DNA of 45,182 bases from Verrucomicrobiota bacterium. Lineage in GTDB: Bacteria > Verrucomicrobiota > Verrucomicrobiia > Opitutales > Opitutaceae. The stretch's first letter is position 1, and the number at the start of each line of letters is the position of its first letter. Location of the stretch: the NCBI GenBank assembly GCA_025361935.1, contig JANYJB010000013.1:1-45182 (forward strand), read 5' to 3'. Below are positions 26,760 through 37,811 of the stretch, piece after piece. The notes below the pieces were generated by a model. That model made no database searches. It had not been told where the DNA came from and saw only the letters and a program-made list of their open reading frames with translations. The position numbers and the translations under genes were made by a program.

Positions 26760-29071
26760 AAAACATCCTTCCAGTTTTTCCCGTAGAGAATCACCTCGGG
26801 CTCAAGCTGCACGCCCTGCGCCTCGTTCACGCGCGCACGCACGCGGCGCACGAGCGCGATCACGTCCGCCGCCGAAGCGCAGCCTTGGTTGACAATGAAA
26901 TTCGCATGGGTCGCCGAAACCTCGGCGTCCCCCACCCGCTCGCCTTTGAGCCCGCTGGCATCGATGAGACGCCCGGCGGAATCATCCGGCGGGTTTTTAA
27001 AAATGCAACCCGCGCTCGGCTCGCGCGGCTGGGATTTCTGCCGTTTCTCTTTGCAGACCTCCATCCGGGCCGCGACCTCGCCCGCCTCCGCCCGTGATGC
27101 GGGCCGAAGCAACGCCCCCAATGCAATCGCCTCGTGCAACTCCGCGCAGTGGCGGTAGTCCACGTGCATCTCAGATTTTTTAAAAATGCGGATCTCGCCG
27201 TCAAAAGTCATTACCTGAACCTCCTCGACCACGTCGAACATCCAACCTCCCATCGCACCCGCGTTCATGCGCAACGCACCGCCGATGTTTCCCGGAATCC
27301 CCTCCAAAAACTCAAACCCGACGAACCCGACCTTTGCCGCCAGCCCGCAAAGATTTTTCAGACGCAAGCCCGCGCCCGCCCAAACGCAACCGTCCGCGCG
27401 CGGCTCAAAACTCTCCCACGCCGGTTGCCGCAAACTGACGACCAGCGCATCCACGCCTTCGTCGGGCACGAGGAGGTTTGAGCCGCGCCCGAGCATGATG
27501 ACCGGTAGATCCAACGACTTCGCGGCCTTCACCAGCGCCTGCAAATCCCCGACGCCGGCGGGCTCCGCGTAGATGCGTGCGGCGCCGCCGATGCCGATGG
27601 TCGTTTTCTTCGCGAGCGATTCCTCGCATTTGATCTTCGTGGCCGCAGAAACCGCAGACTGTAGAGTTTCCGCACTCTTCACCCAGTCTCTCTTCGTCGG
27701 CATCAACTCCAGCCACTCGCGCGCCATCACGTCGATGTCGCCCGCGCCAACAAATGCCACAAAATCTCCCGCCCGCCGCCCTTGCGCGAGCGCTCGCAGC
27801 AATCCATCGTTGTCACCCTGACGATAAACTACCGGCAGCCCCGGAGCGATGCGCTGCAACTCCGCATGAACATCCGCCGTGGTGCCACCGGCCAGCGGGG
27901 CTTCGCCCGCGCCATAGACATCGATCAGGTAAACGGCATCACCCAGCGCCAGCGCCGACGCGAACTCCGCCTTGAACTGCGCCGTGCGGCTGAAACGGTG
28001 CGGCTGAAAAACCACTACCAGCCGTCGGTCCGTGCGTTTGCGAAGGCTGCCAAGAAGCGCGCGAATCTCCGCCGGATGGTGCGCGTAATCCTCGATCACC
28101 GTCAGCTCTTTCGTCGTGTGCAGCACCGCCTGACGACGGCGCACGCCCGGATACGCGGCCAGCAGATTCTCGAACGACCCGCTCACGCCCATGAGATGCG
28201 CTGTCGCGAGCGCGGTGGTGGCGTTGGCCGCGTTGAATTCACCCATGGCCCGCACCGTGGCCCGTCCCGCAGGAAAACGGCCGCCAAGCGCGAGTTCGAT
28301 GGCTCCGGCGCGGTCACTGACGAGATCGGCCTGATAATCACCCGAGAGGCCAAACGACAACCGCTTCCGATTGGGCGCAGCCTTGGCCAACAGCGAACAA
28401 GCTTCGTTGATCAACACGGTTTTTTTTGTGCGCGCGAAAAGCACGCCAAACGCATTCTCCAGATCGGACTGCTGCCGATAGTGGTCGGGATGATCCCAAT
28501 CGAGGTTCACCGCCACCGTGATTTCCGGACTAAAATTTCCGATCGTGCCGTCGCTTTCGTCGATCTCCGCCACGACCCAGTCGTTCGCGCCCGCGACCGC
28601 CGGCGGCACCGCGTCATCGTTGAAAAGTCCGCCGAGCACATATCCCGCCGGAAAACCCGCCGCACGCAACGCCGTGATCAGCATGGCCGTGGTGCTGGTT
28701 TTCCCATGCGAACCGCAGATGGCGACAAGCCTCCGGTCACGGGTCGCCTCGGCCAGCAGTTCCCCGCGCCGCACCAGCGACAGCCCGCGAGCTTTTGCCG
28801 CAAGCGCGGCGGGATGAGACGACACAATCGCGGATGAACAAACCACAAGCTGCGTCGCTTCAGGCAAGGCACCCGTAGCCGTCAAGGTGACGCCGGCGGA
28901 TATCAGCTCATCGCGCATGGCGGTCGTCATCGCGTCGTCTTCGCCGCTCACGGAAAATCCGCGCCCAACAAGATAGATCGCAAGTGGTCCCAAGCCCATT
29001 CCTCCGACTCCTACGCAATGCAACGCAGTCACGGGTTTACCGAAAAGCATGGGTGGCTGAACAACTCTCAT
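26756..29071 (-). CDS. murC/murB: Fused MurC (UDP-MurNAc--L-alanine ligase) and MurB (UDP-enolpyruvyl-GlcNAc reductase)
   Basis: A 771-residue fusion. Residues about 15-455 are MurC: HCVGVGGMGLGPLA, the P-loop GSHGKTSTT (120-128), EIDESDGTIGNFSP, EDYAHHPAEI and QPHRFSRT. Residues about 480-771 are MurB: TTIGIGGAARIYAEP and LGRGSNLLVPDEG (FAD site), EFLEGIPGNIGGALRMNAGA, VDYRHC and the end LEPEVILYG with the catalytic Glu. The proton-donor position, usually Ser in the GSIFKNP-like motif, is Cys689 (SAGCIFKNP). MurB makes UDP-MurNAc and MurC adds L-Ala, so consecutive steps sit on one chain. No separate murB is in the cluster. ATGA overlaps join it to murG and ddl. Confidence 0.96.
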   Translation of the reverse strand: MRVVQPPMLFGKPVTALHCVGVGGMGLGPLAIYLVGRGFSVSGEDDAMTTAMRDELISAGVTLTATGALPEATQLVVCSSAIVSSHPAALAAKARGLSLVRRGELLAEATRDRRLVAICGSHGKTSTTAMLITALRAAGFPAGYVLGGLFNDDAVPPAVAGANDWVVAEIDESDGTIGNFSPEITVAVNLDWDHPDHYRQQSDLENAFGVLFARTKKTVLINEACSLLAKAAPNRKRLSFGLSGDYQADLVSDRAGAIELALGGRFPAGRATVRAMGEFNAANATTALATAHLMGVSGSFENLLAAYPGVRRRQAVLHTTKELTVIEDYAHHPAEIRALLGSLRKRTDRRLVVVFQPHRFSRTAQFKAEFASALALGDAVYLIDVYGAGEAPLAGGTTADVHAELQRIAPGLPVVYRQGDNDGLLRALAQGRRAGDFVAFVGAGDIDVMAREWLELMPTKRDWVKSAETLQSAVSAATKIKCEESLAKKTTIGIGGAARIYAEPAGVGDLQALVKAAKSLDLPVIMLGRGSNLLVPDEGVDALVVSLRQPAWESFEPRADGCVWAGAGLRLKNLCGLAAKVGFVGFEFLEGIPGNIGGALRMNAGAMGGWMFDVVEEVQVMTFDGEIRIFKKSEMHVDYRHCAELHEAIALGALLRPASRAEAGEVAARMEVCKEKRQKSQPREPSAGCIFKNPPDDSAGRLIDASGLKGERVGDAEVSATHANFIVNQGCASAADVIALVRRVRARVNEAQGVQLEPEVILYGKNWKDVL

Positions 29072-30192
29072 GCGACGGTGGGCTCCGCTTCCCGAACCAC
29101 GCCGACCCGAGACGTCAGTATTTCGAAGTCGGCCAAAATAAGATCGAGCGGATCGGCACGATCCATGGCCTGTAAATTTTTCCTCAGTTCCTGAAGCCGC
29201 GCTTCGTCAAAAATCAATCCGCGCACTTCGCGACTGAGCGCCAGAAGATCGGACTGCTCAACCACCACACCCCCGCCCTGCTGCGCAAAATAGTCCGCAT
29301 TCGCCTGCTGGTGGTTGTCCGCCGCATGAGGATAGGGCACGACCACCGAAGGCGTGCCGCAGCGGATCAACTCGGCGATCGAACCGGCTCCGGCGCGCGC
29401 CACGACAAGATCGGATGCGGAAAGCAGATCGGCCACCTGATCGCAAAACGGCACAAACACCGCCTTCACCGGAACACCGCCCTGCGATTTCAAGGTCATC
29501 ACCTCGGCCGCGCCCTTGCCCATACCGGTCACGCAATAAAGCTGGATGCCACCAGCTGCGAGCAACGGCAATTCCCGGCGCGCCCAGTCGTTGAGCACCG
29601 TCGCGCCCTGGCTGCCTCCGAAAATCGCCAGCACCTTTTGATTGGGTTCAAGCCCCAGTCTGCGCCGGGCCTCTTGCTGATACTGGCGGGATATCTCCTT
29701 GCGCACCGGCAATCCGACATGGCGCACCGCCGAAGACCGGACACCGGCGATGGTCACGCCGGGCGGCAGATAAACCCGCCGAGCCAGCCGACCGAGCAGA
29801 CGAATGGCGCGGCCGGGAATCCGGTTTGCTTCGTGCAACGCCACAGGAACTCCGCAGAGTTTTCCCGCAACGATGATCGCCGCCGTGGTAAACCCGCCGA
29901 ATCCGACGATGCCCGCCGGCCTCAACGCGCGCACCAACTTCATGCTGAAAAAAAAGCCCCGCGACTGCGAAACAACGAAACTAAAAAGCCCCGCAGGTTT
30001 GAGCGTGAACGGCGACCCTGGGATGCGTTCGAATCGCAGGTGTGGATATTTTTCCACGAGGCGAGCATCCACGCGCTTGTGACTGATCAGCAGGACGGCG
30101 GCATGCCCGCGTGCCGCCAACCCTTCCGCCAGCGCGATGCCCGGCGAAAGATGCCCGCCCGTCCCTCCGCACGAAATCAGGTAGGTGCTCAT
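29068..30192 (-). CDS. murG: UDP-GlcNAc:lipid I N-acetylglucosaminyltransferase MurG
   Basis: From ATG 30192 the protein has 374 residues. MurG makes lipid II on the inner face of the membrane. It shows ISCGGTGGHLSPG near the N-terminus, the acceptor loop HEANRIPG (usually HEQN), GGSQGATVLN, ARAGAGSIAELI and PYPHAADNHQQANA, all typical of GT28. The frame extends to 30510 inside ftsW and is not used; ATG 30192 overlaps the ftsW stop by 4 bp. It is followed by murCB with another 4-bp overlap. Confidence 0.96.
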   Translation of the reverse strand: MSTYLISCGGTGGHLSPGIALAEGLAARGHAAVLLISHKRVDARLVEKYPHLRFERIPGSPFTLKPAGLFSFVVSQSRGFFFSMKLVRALRPAGIVGFGGFTTAAIIVAGKLCGVPVALHEANRIPGRAIRLLGRLARRVYLPPGVTIAGVRSSAVRHVGLPVRKEISRQYQQEARRRLGLEPNQKVLAIFGGSQGATVLNDWARRELPLLAAGGIQLYCVTGMGKGAAEVMTLKSQGGVPVKAVFVPFCDQVADLLSASDLVVARAGAGSIAELIRCGTPSVVVPYPHAADNHQQANADYFAQQGGGVVVEQSDLLALSREVRGLIFDEARLQELRKNLQAMDRADPLDLILADFEILTSRVGVVREAEPTVA

Positions 30193-31355
30193 GATGTCAG
30201 CTCCTGCAGTGTGCGGCGGCCTGAGTCCAAACCAGGCCGCGCCCACGCCCGCTGCGTGTTCACGATGATGCCAACCAGCACGCCCATTAGCAGCAGGTTC
30301 GACAGCCCGGCGCTGATGAACGGCAGCGACATGCCCTTGGTGGGGAAAATACCGGTCACCACGCCGAGATTGATGATGGCCTGAAGGCAAATCAGCAGAA
30401 CGCTGCCAGTCACCAGTAGAAACTGGAAAAGATTGGGCGCGCGCCGCAGATGGACGACCCCAGCGATGAACATGATCGTGAAAACCAGGACCACCCCGAG
30501 CGTGACCCACATGCCCAGCTCCTCACCGATGACCGCAAAGATAAAATCCGTGTGGGCCTCGGGTAAAAAGTTGAGTTGCTGCCGCCCCTGCCCAAGCCCG
30601 GCTCCGTCGGTGCCACCAACCGCAAAGGCGGATAACGATTGGTAGAGCTGATAGGTGCCTGCGTCCTTGTGCCCCTCGACATCAAGAAACGCCGTGAACC
30701 GTCGCAGGCGGTTGGGATTGTGGATGACCATCACGGCAAAACCGACCGCCGCGACCGCGACCGTGGGCAGGATGTAGCGCCATTTGGCTCCGGCCAAAAA
30801 CAACAGCACAAGGCCCACGGCAAGCGTGAGCGCGGACGTCCCGAAGTCGGGCTCCAAAATGATCAGCCCAGCGAAACCCCCGATGATGATGAGCGGGAAA
30901 AGATACCCGCGCTTGAAATCGCCGATGCGCGTCTGGTTGATCGCCAGATAATGCGCGAGGCAGAAGACCATCGCGATCTTGGCAAATTCGGAAACCTGGA
31001 AACGAATCGGGCCAAACCCCAGCCAGCGCCGGCTGCCTTTGACGGAAATGCCAAGGTGAGGCACGAGCACGAGCATCAGCGTGAGCACCGAAACGCCCCC
31101 CACGACCCACACATGGCGGCGCACGTATTCCAAATTCAGCCGGCTGACCACGAAAGCCAGCGCGGTCGCGCCGACAAGACCGATGAGCTGCTTGTTCAGG
31201 TAGGAATAGGGCCCCTGCTTGAACGAAACCGTCGCGCTGAACAAAATCGTGATACCAAGCGCCGCCAAGCTGATCGCACAAACGACAATGATAGCGGCCG
31301 GGTTTAAAACAAAGCGGCCGCGCACAGGATCTGGCGCGAGTGCGTCTTGGGACAT
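30189..31355 (-). CDS. ftsW: Division SEDS glycosyltransferase FtsW
   Basis: A 388-residue polytopic membrane protein of the SEDS family that polymerises lipid II at the septum with FtsI. It has about ten membrane segments and the family blocks GSRRWLGFGPIRFQVSEFAK, LEPDFGTS, LPEAHTDFIFAVIGEELG (with the essential Asp) and GIFPTKGMSLPFISAG. Its place in the dcw order and its partner ftsI in the same operon make FtsW rather than RodA the right call. It is 65 bp after the LysM protein gene and overlaps murG by 4 bp. Confidence 0.95.
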   Translation of the reverse strand: MSQDALAPDPVRGRFVLNPAAIIVVCAISLAALGITILFSATVSFKQGPYSYLNKQLIGLVGATALAFVVSRLNLEYVRRHVWVVGGVSVLTLMLVLVPHLGISVKGSRRWLGFGPIRFQVSEFAKIAMVFCLAHYLAINQTRIGDFKRGYLFPLIIIGGFAGLIILEPDFGTSALTLAVGLVLLFLAGAKWRYILPTVAVAAVGFAVMVIHNPNRLRRFTAFLDVEGHKDAGTYQLYQSLSAFAVGGTDGAGLGQGRQQLNFLPEAHTDFIFAVIGEELGMWVTLGVVLVFTIMFIAGVVHLRRAPNLFQFLLVTGSVLLICLQAIINLGVVTGIFPTKGMSLPFISAGLSNLLLMGVLVGIIVNTQRAWARPGLDSGRRTLQELTS

Positions 31356-31420
31356 CAGTTCAGTTTCCGGTGTGAAATAGCGTTGAGGTTAATGATTCCG
31401 AGGCGGCAGGGAAATTTGCC

Positions 31421-32431
31421 TCAGTTGATTTTAGGCGCTCCAGAATCCTCGATTTTTATCACTGGCGCTTCCGACAATGAATCGGGCGCGGGCGACACCA
31501 GCGGAGAGGAGAAGAGTGGCGACTCGGATGCAGGGGCCACCGGCGAGGCATCCGCAGCGGGAGCGTTTGCCGCAGGCGCAGGAGCGGCTGATTTCGGGGC
31601 GACAGGAGCCTGCCAACCGGGAATCTTCAACTTCTGGCCGACACGAATCTTGGTGGGATCGGCAATGTTGTTGGCGGTCGCGAGGTCGCCAACCTTCACC
31701 TGATATTTGCGGGCGATGCTGCCAAGCGTGTCACCCGGTTTGACGACATGCGTCATCGACGATCCAGCGGCGGCAGCGGGCACTGCCTCGACTGTGGCAG
31801 AGGCGGCCGGAGCAGATGCTCCGCCAGCCGGAAGAATCAGAACCTGGCCGACGCGGACGACATCCGACTTGAGCTTGTTTGCCGACTTGATCGCGGCAGA
31901 GGTGGTTCCAGCATGACGGGCAATCAAGGCAAGCGTATCACCCGACTTGACCGTGTAAGATAAAGTTTCGCTGCCTGCACCGGCAGCCGAAGTGGCGGCT
32001 TTTGCGGGAGCTTTGCCCGGAATGACCAGCTTCTGGCCGAGGCGCAGCGAACTGCTGGGCGTGAGATTATTGGCGGCGGTCAGCTCCTTGGGTGTGACGC
32101 CGTTTTTCTTGGCGACCGACCACAGGCTGTCGCCTTTAACAACGGTGTAGGACTGCGGAGCGGCGGGAGTCGGCGTCTCGATAGCGGCGGCCGCAGCCGT
32201 CCCGGGACGGGTGGGGCTGAAAAGCACTTGGGGTGGCGCGCTCACATCTGTGCCCGCCACAACCGGCGAGCTCGCGGCGGCATCACCGGTCGTGGCGACC
32301 GGTGACGATGCGTCCGCGGGAGCGGCGGCCTTTTGTTTTCCCGTGGAGCGGCAGCCCGGGATGGCAAAGATGAACATGAACACAGCGGCGTGAACCGCGA
32401 CAACGAGACTGAATATCTTGAGGATTTTCAT
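31421..32431 (-). CDS. Membrane-anchored triple-LysM protein inserted in the dcw cluster
   Basis: A 336-residue protein with an N-terminal hydrophobic segment (about 7-25) ending in IPGC, a possible lipobox with Cys27 although Pro is unusual there. Ala/Pro-rich linkers separate three LysM domains, which bind peptidoglycan GlcNAc: 95-138 (YTVVKGDSLWSVAKK), 159-201 (YTVKSGDTLALIARH) and 228-271 (HVVKPGDTLGSIARK). A Pro/Ala/Ser-rich tail follows. There is no M23/LytM or other catalytic domain, so it is not a complete NlpD or EnvC. Lying between murD and ftsW, it probably has a role in division-site wall remodelling or anchoring; that is inference from position. Confidence 0.88.
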   Translation of the reverse strand: MKILKIFSLVVAVHAAVFMFIFAIPGCRSTGKQKAAAPADASSPVATTGDAAASSPVVAGTDVSAPPQVLFSPTRPGTAAAAAIETPTPAAPQSYTVVKGDSLWSVAKKNGVTPKELTAANNLTPSSSLRLGQKLVIPGKAPAKAATSAAGAGSETLSYTVKSGDTLALIARHAGTTSAAIKSANKLKSDVVRVGQVLILPAGGASAPAASATVEAVPAAAAGSSMTHVVKPGDTLGSIARKYQVKVGDLATANNIADPTKIRVGQKLKIPGWQAPVAPKSAAPAPAANAPAADASPVAPASESPLFSSPLVSPAPDSLSEAPVIKIEDSGAPKIN

Positions 32432-32467
32432 AAGTAGATTTTTTTGAGAAAGGGAAAATTGGCCAAC

Positions 32468-33760
32468 TTAAACAAGCGCCGCGCCGAGGTTATTCACGAG
32501 GGTGATAAACTGAGTGCCGCGATCTTCATAACTGCGAAACTGGTCGAAACTCGCAAAGCCGGGGCTGAGAAGCACGTTGTCCCCACTCCGGGCCATCCTA
32601 GCGGCACGCTCAACTGCTTCCGCAAGGTCCGCGCAGATCGTATGAGAAACTTCGCACGCCCCGCAAAGCGTGGCCAGGACGTTGCGCGTATCGCCGATGA
32701 AAAACACGTGTTTTACATGCGGGGCGATGCGCCCGACAAACGCCGCCACGTCGCCACCCTTTGATTTTCCGCCCGCGATTAAAATGACCGGGGACGGAAA
32801 TCCAGCAACGGCGGCTTCGACCGCGTGGAAATTTGTGGCCTTGGAATCGTTCCAATAGGTGACGCCGTCTCTTTCCCCGACCCTCGCCAGCCGGTGCGCC
32901 CCGAGCCGGAACGACGCGGCGGCGCCGTAAAGCGCGTCCTCACGCAAACCGGCGCCGCGCCACCATGCGGCCGCCAGAAGAAAATTTGCACGCTGCGGAT
33001 AGTGGGCGAAAACCGTGCCGCGCAGCAAAACGTCAGCCGGCTGGTTCTCCGTCGCGACCAAGGCATCGGCAGGCAGGGTCTGCCCCAAAACGCGGGCGTA
33101 GTGCTGCACGCTCGTCCCGGCAAAAACGTGTCCACCCACCGTGCGCTCGAACAGCCGCCACTTCGCAAGAAAATAGTCCTCCATCGTGCCATGGCGCTCT
33201 AGGTGATCCTCGGCGAAATTTGTCCACAACGCCGCGTCCGCGCGGAAATATCGGAGCATCTCCGCTTGGAACGAGCTCACCTCGCACACCGCGACCGAGT
33301 CGGGCGCGCCGCCCCCGAGCTCCAGCACCAACCGGGCAAACGAATGACCGATGTTACCCGTCGCGCAGGCGTCGCGGCCGATGGACCGCAGGGCGTGGGT
33401 AAGAAACTCGGTCAGCGTCGTCTTGCCATTGGTGCCAGTGATCGCAATCAGCGATCCGCGCCAAAACAATGAAGCGAAATCCAGCTCGGCGAGACACACC
33501 GCGCCGGACGCCCTCGCCGTGCCGATCCAAGGATGCGTCGGCCTGAATCCGGGCGAATACACGACCAGTCGGTGCTCATGCGCCGCCGCCCCGCGAAACT
33601 CTGCACGGACGCCGCCCCCCACCTTTTCGTCGAAGATCACGCCCTTGCCGCCGAGACTTTCCACCAAGGCGAGCACAGCGCGCCCGCTCACCCCGCCGCC
33701 AAAGATGGCGACCGGATGTCCGAGCAGCGGTTGGATAAATTCTGGAGCGATGAGTGGCAT
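32468..33760 (-). CDS. murD: UDP-MurNAc-L-Ala--D-Glu ligase MurD
   Basis: From ATG 33760 the protein has 430 residues. MurD adds D-Glu to the peptidoglycan precursor in the cytoplasm. It has VAIFGGGVSGRA at the N-terminus, the P-loop GTNGKTT (109-115), the EVSSFQAEML block, YWNDSKATNFHAVEAA and ILIAGGKSKGGD, and a C-terminal LLSPGFASFDQF typical of MurD. The frame upstream to 33799 lies in mraY. The start overlaps the mraY stop by one base (TGATG). Confidence 0.96.
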   Translation of the reverse strand: MPLIAPEFIQPLLGHPVAIFGGGVSGRAVLALVESLGGKGVIFDEKVGGGVRAEFRGAAAHEHRLVVYSPGFRPTHPWIGTARASGAVCLAELDFASLFWRGSLIAITGTNGKTTLTEFLTHALRSIGRDACATGNIGHSFARLVLELGGGAPDSVAVCEVSSFQAEMLRYFRADAALWTNFAEDHLERHGTMEDYFLAKWRLFERTVGGHVFAGTSVQHYARVLGQTLPADALVATENQPADVLLRGTVFAHYPQRANFLLAAAWWRGAGLREDALYGAAASFRLGAHRLARVGERDGVTYWNDSKATNFHAVEAAVAGFPSPVILIAGGKSKGGDVAAFVGRIAPHVKHVFFIGDTRNVLATLCGACEVSHTICADLAEAVERAARMARSGDNVLLSPGFASFDQFRSYEDRGTQFITLVNNLGAALV

Positions 33761-34881
33761 CAGCGGAGTTTTAAAGTGCCCAACCCGACGAGGGCGCACA
33801 TAAGAGAGATGACCCAGAATCGCAGCACCACCTTGGTTTCAGGCCAGCCCAATTTTTGGAAATGATGGTGGATGGGTGCCATGCGGAAAAACCGCCGTCC
33901 CTCGCCGTAGCGCCGCCGGGTGAACTTGAAATAACCCACCTGGATGATGACGGAAACCGCCTCCACCACAAAAACCCCACCCACGATCACGAGCGTGAAA
34001 GGTTGCTGCACCATGAAAGCGATCATCCCGATCAGCCCGCCCAGCGCGAGCGAGCCGGTGTCGCCCATGAAGAGCTCTGCCGGATAGGAATTATACCATA
34101 GAAACGCCATTCCCGCGCCGACCAGTGCGCCGCAGATCACCGCGAGTTCACCCGTGCCCGGCACGTAGCTGATGAGCAGGTATTCCGCGATTTTGGAGTT
34201 ACCCGCCGCGTAGGCCATCAACCCGTAAACCAAGGCCACCGTGATCGTGCATCCGATGGCTAGACCGTCGAGACCGTCCGTCAGGTTGATGGCGTTACTA
34301 AAGCCCACGACCCAGAAAAACATGAGCACAAACAACGCAAGCAGGCCGGCGACACCCACGAACTGAAACACGGGATACTTGAGAAACGGAACCCACAGCT
34401 CGCGGATCTTGACTGCGCTCATCGGATGCCAGGCGAGCGCGACGAGCGCCACCACGGTGATGATCGTCTGCCACATGAGCTTTTCGCGCGAGGAGATGCC
34501 ATCGCGGTTTTTCTTCACGACCTTCAGGTAGTCGTCGCGAAACCCGACCGCCGTCAGCGCGGTGTAAACGAAGAGCGCGACCAAGACCCAGATATTGGGC
34601 GCAGCCCAGAGCACCGTGCTAAAAAAAACGGAGAGAAAGATGAGCAGTCCTCCCATCGTGGGCGTGTTTTTTTTGTCGAATTTCTGCGCGAGATCGCCGG
34701 TGCGGTCGTCGTCGTAATGCTGCCCAAACTTGAGCTTGCGCAGCTTGTGGATGAGCCACGGACCGATGATGAACCCGATGACCGTGGCGGTGCCGGCCGC
34801 CATCAGCGTGCGCAGCGTGATGAAGTGCAGCAGACGAAGCGGCCCCCAGAAACTCTCATAGTTGGAAAGATAACTCAGCAT
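33760..34881 (-). CDS. mraY: Phospho-MurNAc-pentapeptide transferase MraY
   Basis: A 373-residue polytopic enzyme with about ten membrane segments that makes lipid I from UDP-MurNAc-pentapeptide and undecaprenyl phosphate. It has KKNTPTMGG, the Asp pair in FRDDYLK, the SNAINLTDGLDGLA block, FMGDTGSLALGG and the triple-His loop APIHHHF. The position between murF and murD is classical. No ribosome-binding site is visible before ATG 34881, and murF ends 6 bp upstream, so it probably depends on coupled translation. Confidence 0.97.
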   Translation of the reverse strand: MLSYLSNYESFWGPLRLLHFITLRTLMAAGTATVIGFIIGPWLIHKLRKLKFGQHYDDDRTGDLAQKFDKKNTPTMGGLLIFLSVFFSTVLWAAPNIWVLVALFVYTALTAVGFRDDYLKVVKKNRDGISSREKLMWQTIITVVALVALAWHPMSAVKIRELWVPFLKYPVFQFVGVAGLLALFVLMFFWVVGFSNAINLTDGLDGLAIGCTITVALVYGLMAYAAGNSKIAEYLLISYVPGTGELAVICGALVGAGMAFLWYNSYPAELFMGDTGSLALGGLIGMIAFMVQQPFTLVIVGGVFVVEAVSVIIQVGYFKFTRRRYGEGRRFFRMAPIHHHFQKLGWPETKVVLRFWVISLMCALVGLGTLKLR

Positions 34882-34887
34882 GGTAAC

Positions 34888-36285
34888 TCAGTGCGCCGCG
34901 AGCGCCGCCTCCCCGGTTAAAACGGATTCCAGTTGGTAGCGTCGGCTCCCCTTTATGAAGACCGCTCCGCGAAATCCCGAAAGCCGCGCCTTGATCGGAT
35001 CGAGCGAGGTCACCACTTCGACCTGTGAAGGCGGAATCGCGCTTTCATGTGTTCCCTGCCGCACCGCATCCGCATCGTCGCCGATGACCATCAGATGATC
35101 GCCACGGCGCAGGCGAATCGCACGGCCCAGCGCGCGGTGATACATCGCGGACTCGTGACCAAGCTCGCCCATGCAGCCGATGATCAAAAGCCGCGGCTCG
35201 GTCTCGGGCGCAACTGCGTAAAAGGCATCAAGAGCATCGCCCATGGCTGCGGGATTGGCGTTGTAGCAATCGAGGTAAAGCAGCCGTCCGTCCTCGCGTC
35301 GCAGTTCGCCGCGCAACGTCGCCGGTTGCCACCCCGCGAGACGCTCTTGAATCTTGCGAGGATCAACGCCGAGCCTCAACGCGGCGCAGATCGCCAGCAC
35401 CGCATTCTGCGCCATTCCCGCCGAGACGCGACGTATCGTGAACACGAGTGGCGGGGGTTCACCATAAGCGATAGCAACGGCCGTCTCGTCATCACGGTTT
35501 GTAATCGTAAAATAAACCCGGTCCTTCGGCGGTGCTGCCGGACGCAGCACATCGGCGGGCTCGATCACCAGCGTATGGACATTCAAGTCGCTGAACGCTG
35601 CAAACCGCCGACTTTGCTCCGGAAAAATCGCGACTCCGCCGGAACGCACTGCGGCGGGCAGCACTGCCTTCTCGCGGGCGACTCCTTCAAGCGACCCCAG
35701 CGCCTCGACATGTGCAGGCGCGACCAGCGTGTTGATCGTAAGATCGGGCGAGATCATCGCCGCCAAAGGAGCCATCTCGTCCGGCCCGCTGATGCCCGCC
35801 TCAATCACGGCAAACGCATGCCGGGCTGGATCGAGTCTCGTGAGCGTGAGCGGCACGCCGATATGGTTGTTGAGGTTACCCTCGGTCGCCAGCACGTCGC
35901 CCGTCTCGTCGCCCAGCAGAAGCGCGAGCAAGTTTTTCGTGGAAGTCTTGCCCGCGCTGCCGGAGACGCCGATGACCGGACCCCGAAAGGTGCAACGATG
36001 CTCGCGGGCGATGGCTTGAAACGCCTTCAGCGGATCTGTGACCACAAGCTGTGGAAGAGACACCGAAGAATCGGCTCGTGAAACCAGCGCCGCGCCCGCG
36101 CCTGCCGACTCGGCGGCGGCTAAAAAATCATGGCCGTCGCGCTTGTCAGTCTTCAACGCGACGAAGACCTGCCCGGTCCGTATCTGGCGCGTGTCCATCG
36201 TGAAGCCGGACAACGGCGCATCTGGTAACGTCGTCCATTTACCGGATGTCCAAGCGGCGAGGGTTTCTGGAGAAAAGACGGGCAC
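34888..36285 (-). CDS. murF: UDP-MurNAc-tripeptide--D-Ala-D-Ala ligase MurF
   Basis: A 465-residue Mur ligase that adds the D-Ala-D-Ala dipeptide made by Ddl. It has FTMDTRQIRTGQVFVAL in the N-terminal domain, the P-loop GSAGKTSTK (109-117), EGNLNNHIGVPLTL, YNANPAAMGDALDAF, and a C-terminal FIKGSRRYQLE. The start codon is GTG. It lies 6 bp after murE and 6 bp before mraY. Confidence 0.95.
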   Translation of the reverse strand: MPVFSPETLAAWTSGKWTTLPDAPLSGFTMDTRQIRTGQVFVALKTDKRDGHDFLAAAESAGAGAALVSRADSSVSLPQLVVTDPLKAFQAIAREHRCTFRGPVIGVSGSAGKTSTKNLLALLLGDETGDVLATEGNLNNHIGVPLTLTRLDPARHAFAVIEAGISGPDEMAPLAAMISPDLTINTLVAPAHVEALGSLEGVAREKAVLPAAVRSGGVAIFPEQSRRFAAFSDLNVHTLVIEPADVLRPAAPPKDRVYFTITNRDDETAVAIAYGEPPPLVFTIRRVSAGMAQNAVLAICAALRLGVDPRKIQERLAGWQPATLRGELRREDGRLLYLDCYNANPAAMGDALDAFYAVAPETEPRLLIIGCMGELGHESAMYHRALGRAIRLRRGDHLMVIGDDADAVRQGTHESAIPPSQVEVVTSLDPIKARLSGFRGAVFIKGSRRYQLESVLTGEAALAAH

Positions 36286-36291
36286 AGCGGG

Positions 36292-37785
<1,494 letters not shown>

Positions 37786-37811
37786 TTTAAAAACACGCTG
37801 ACTGACTGAAT

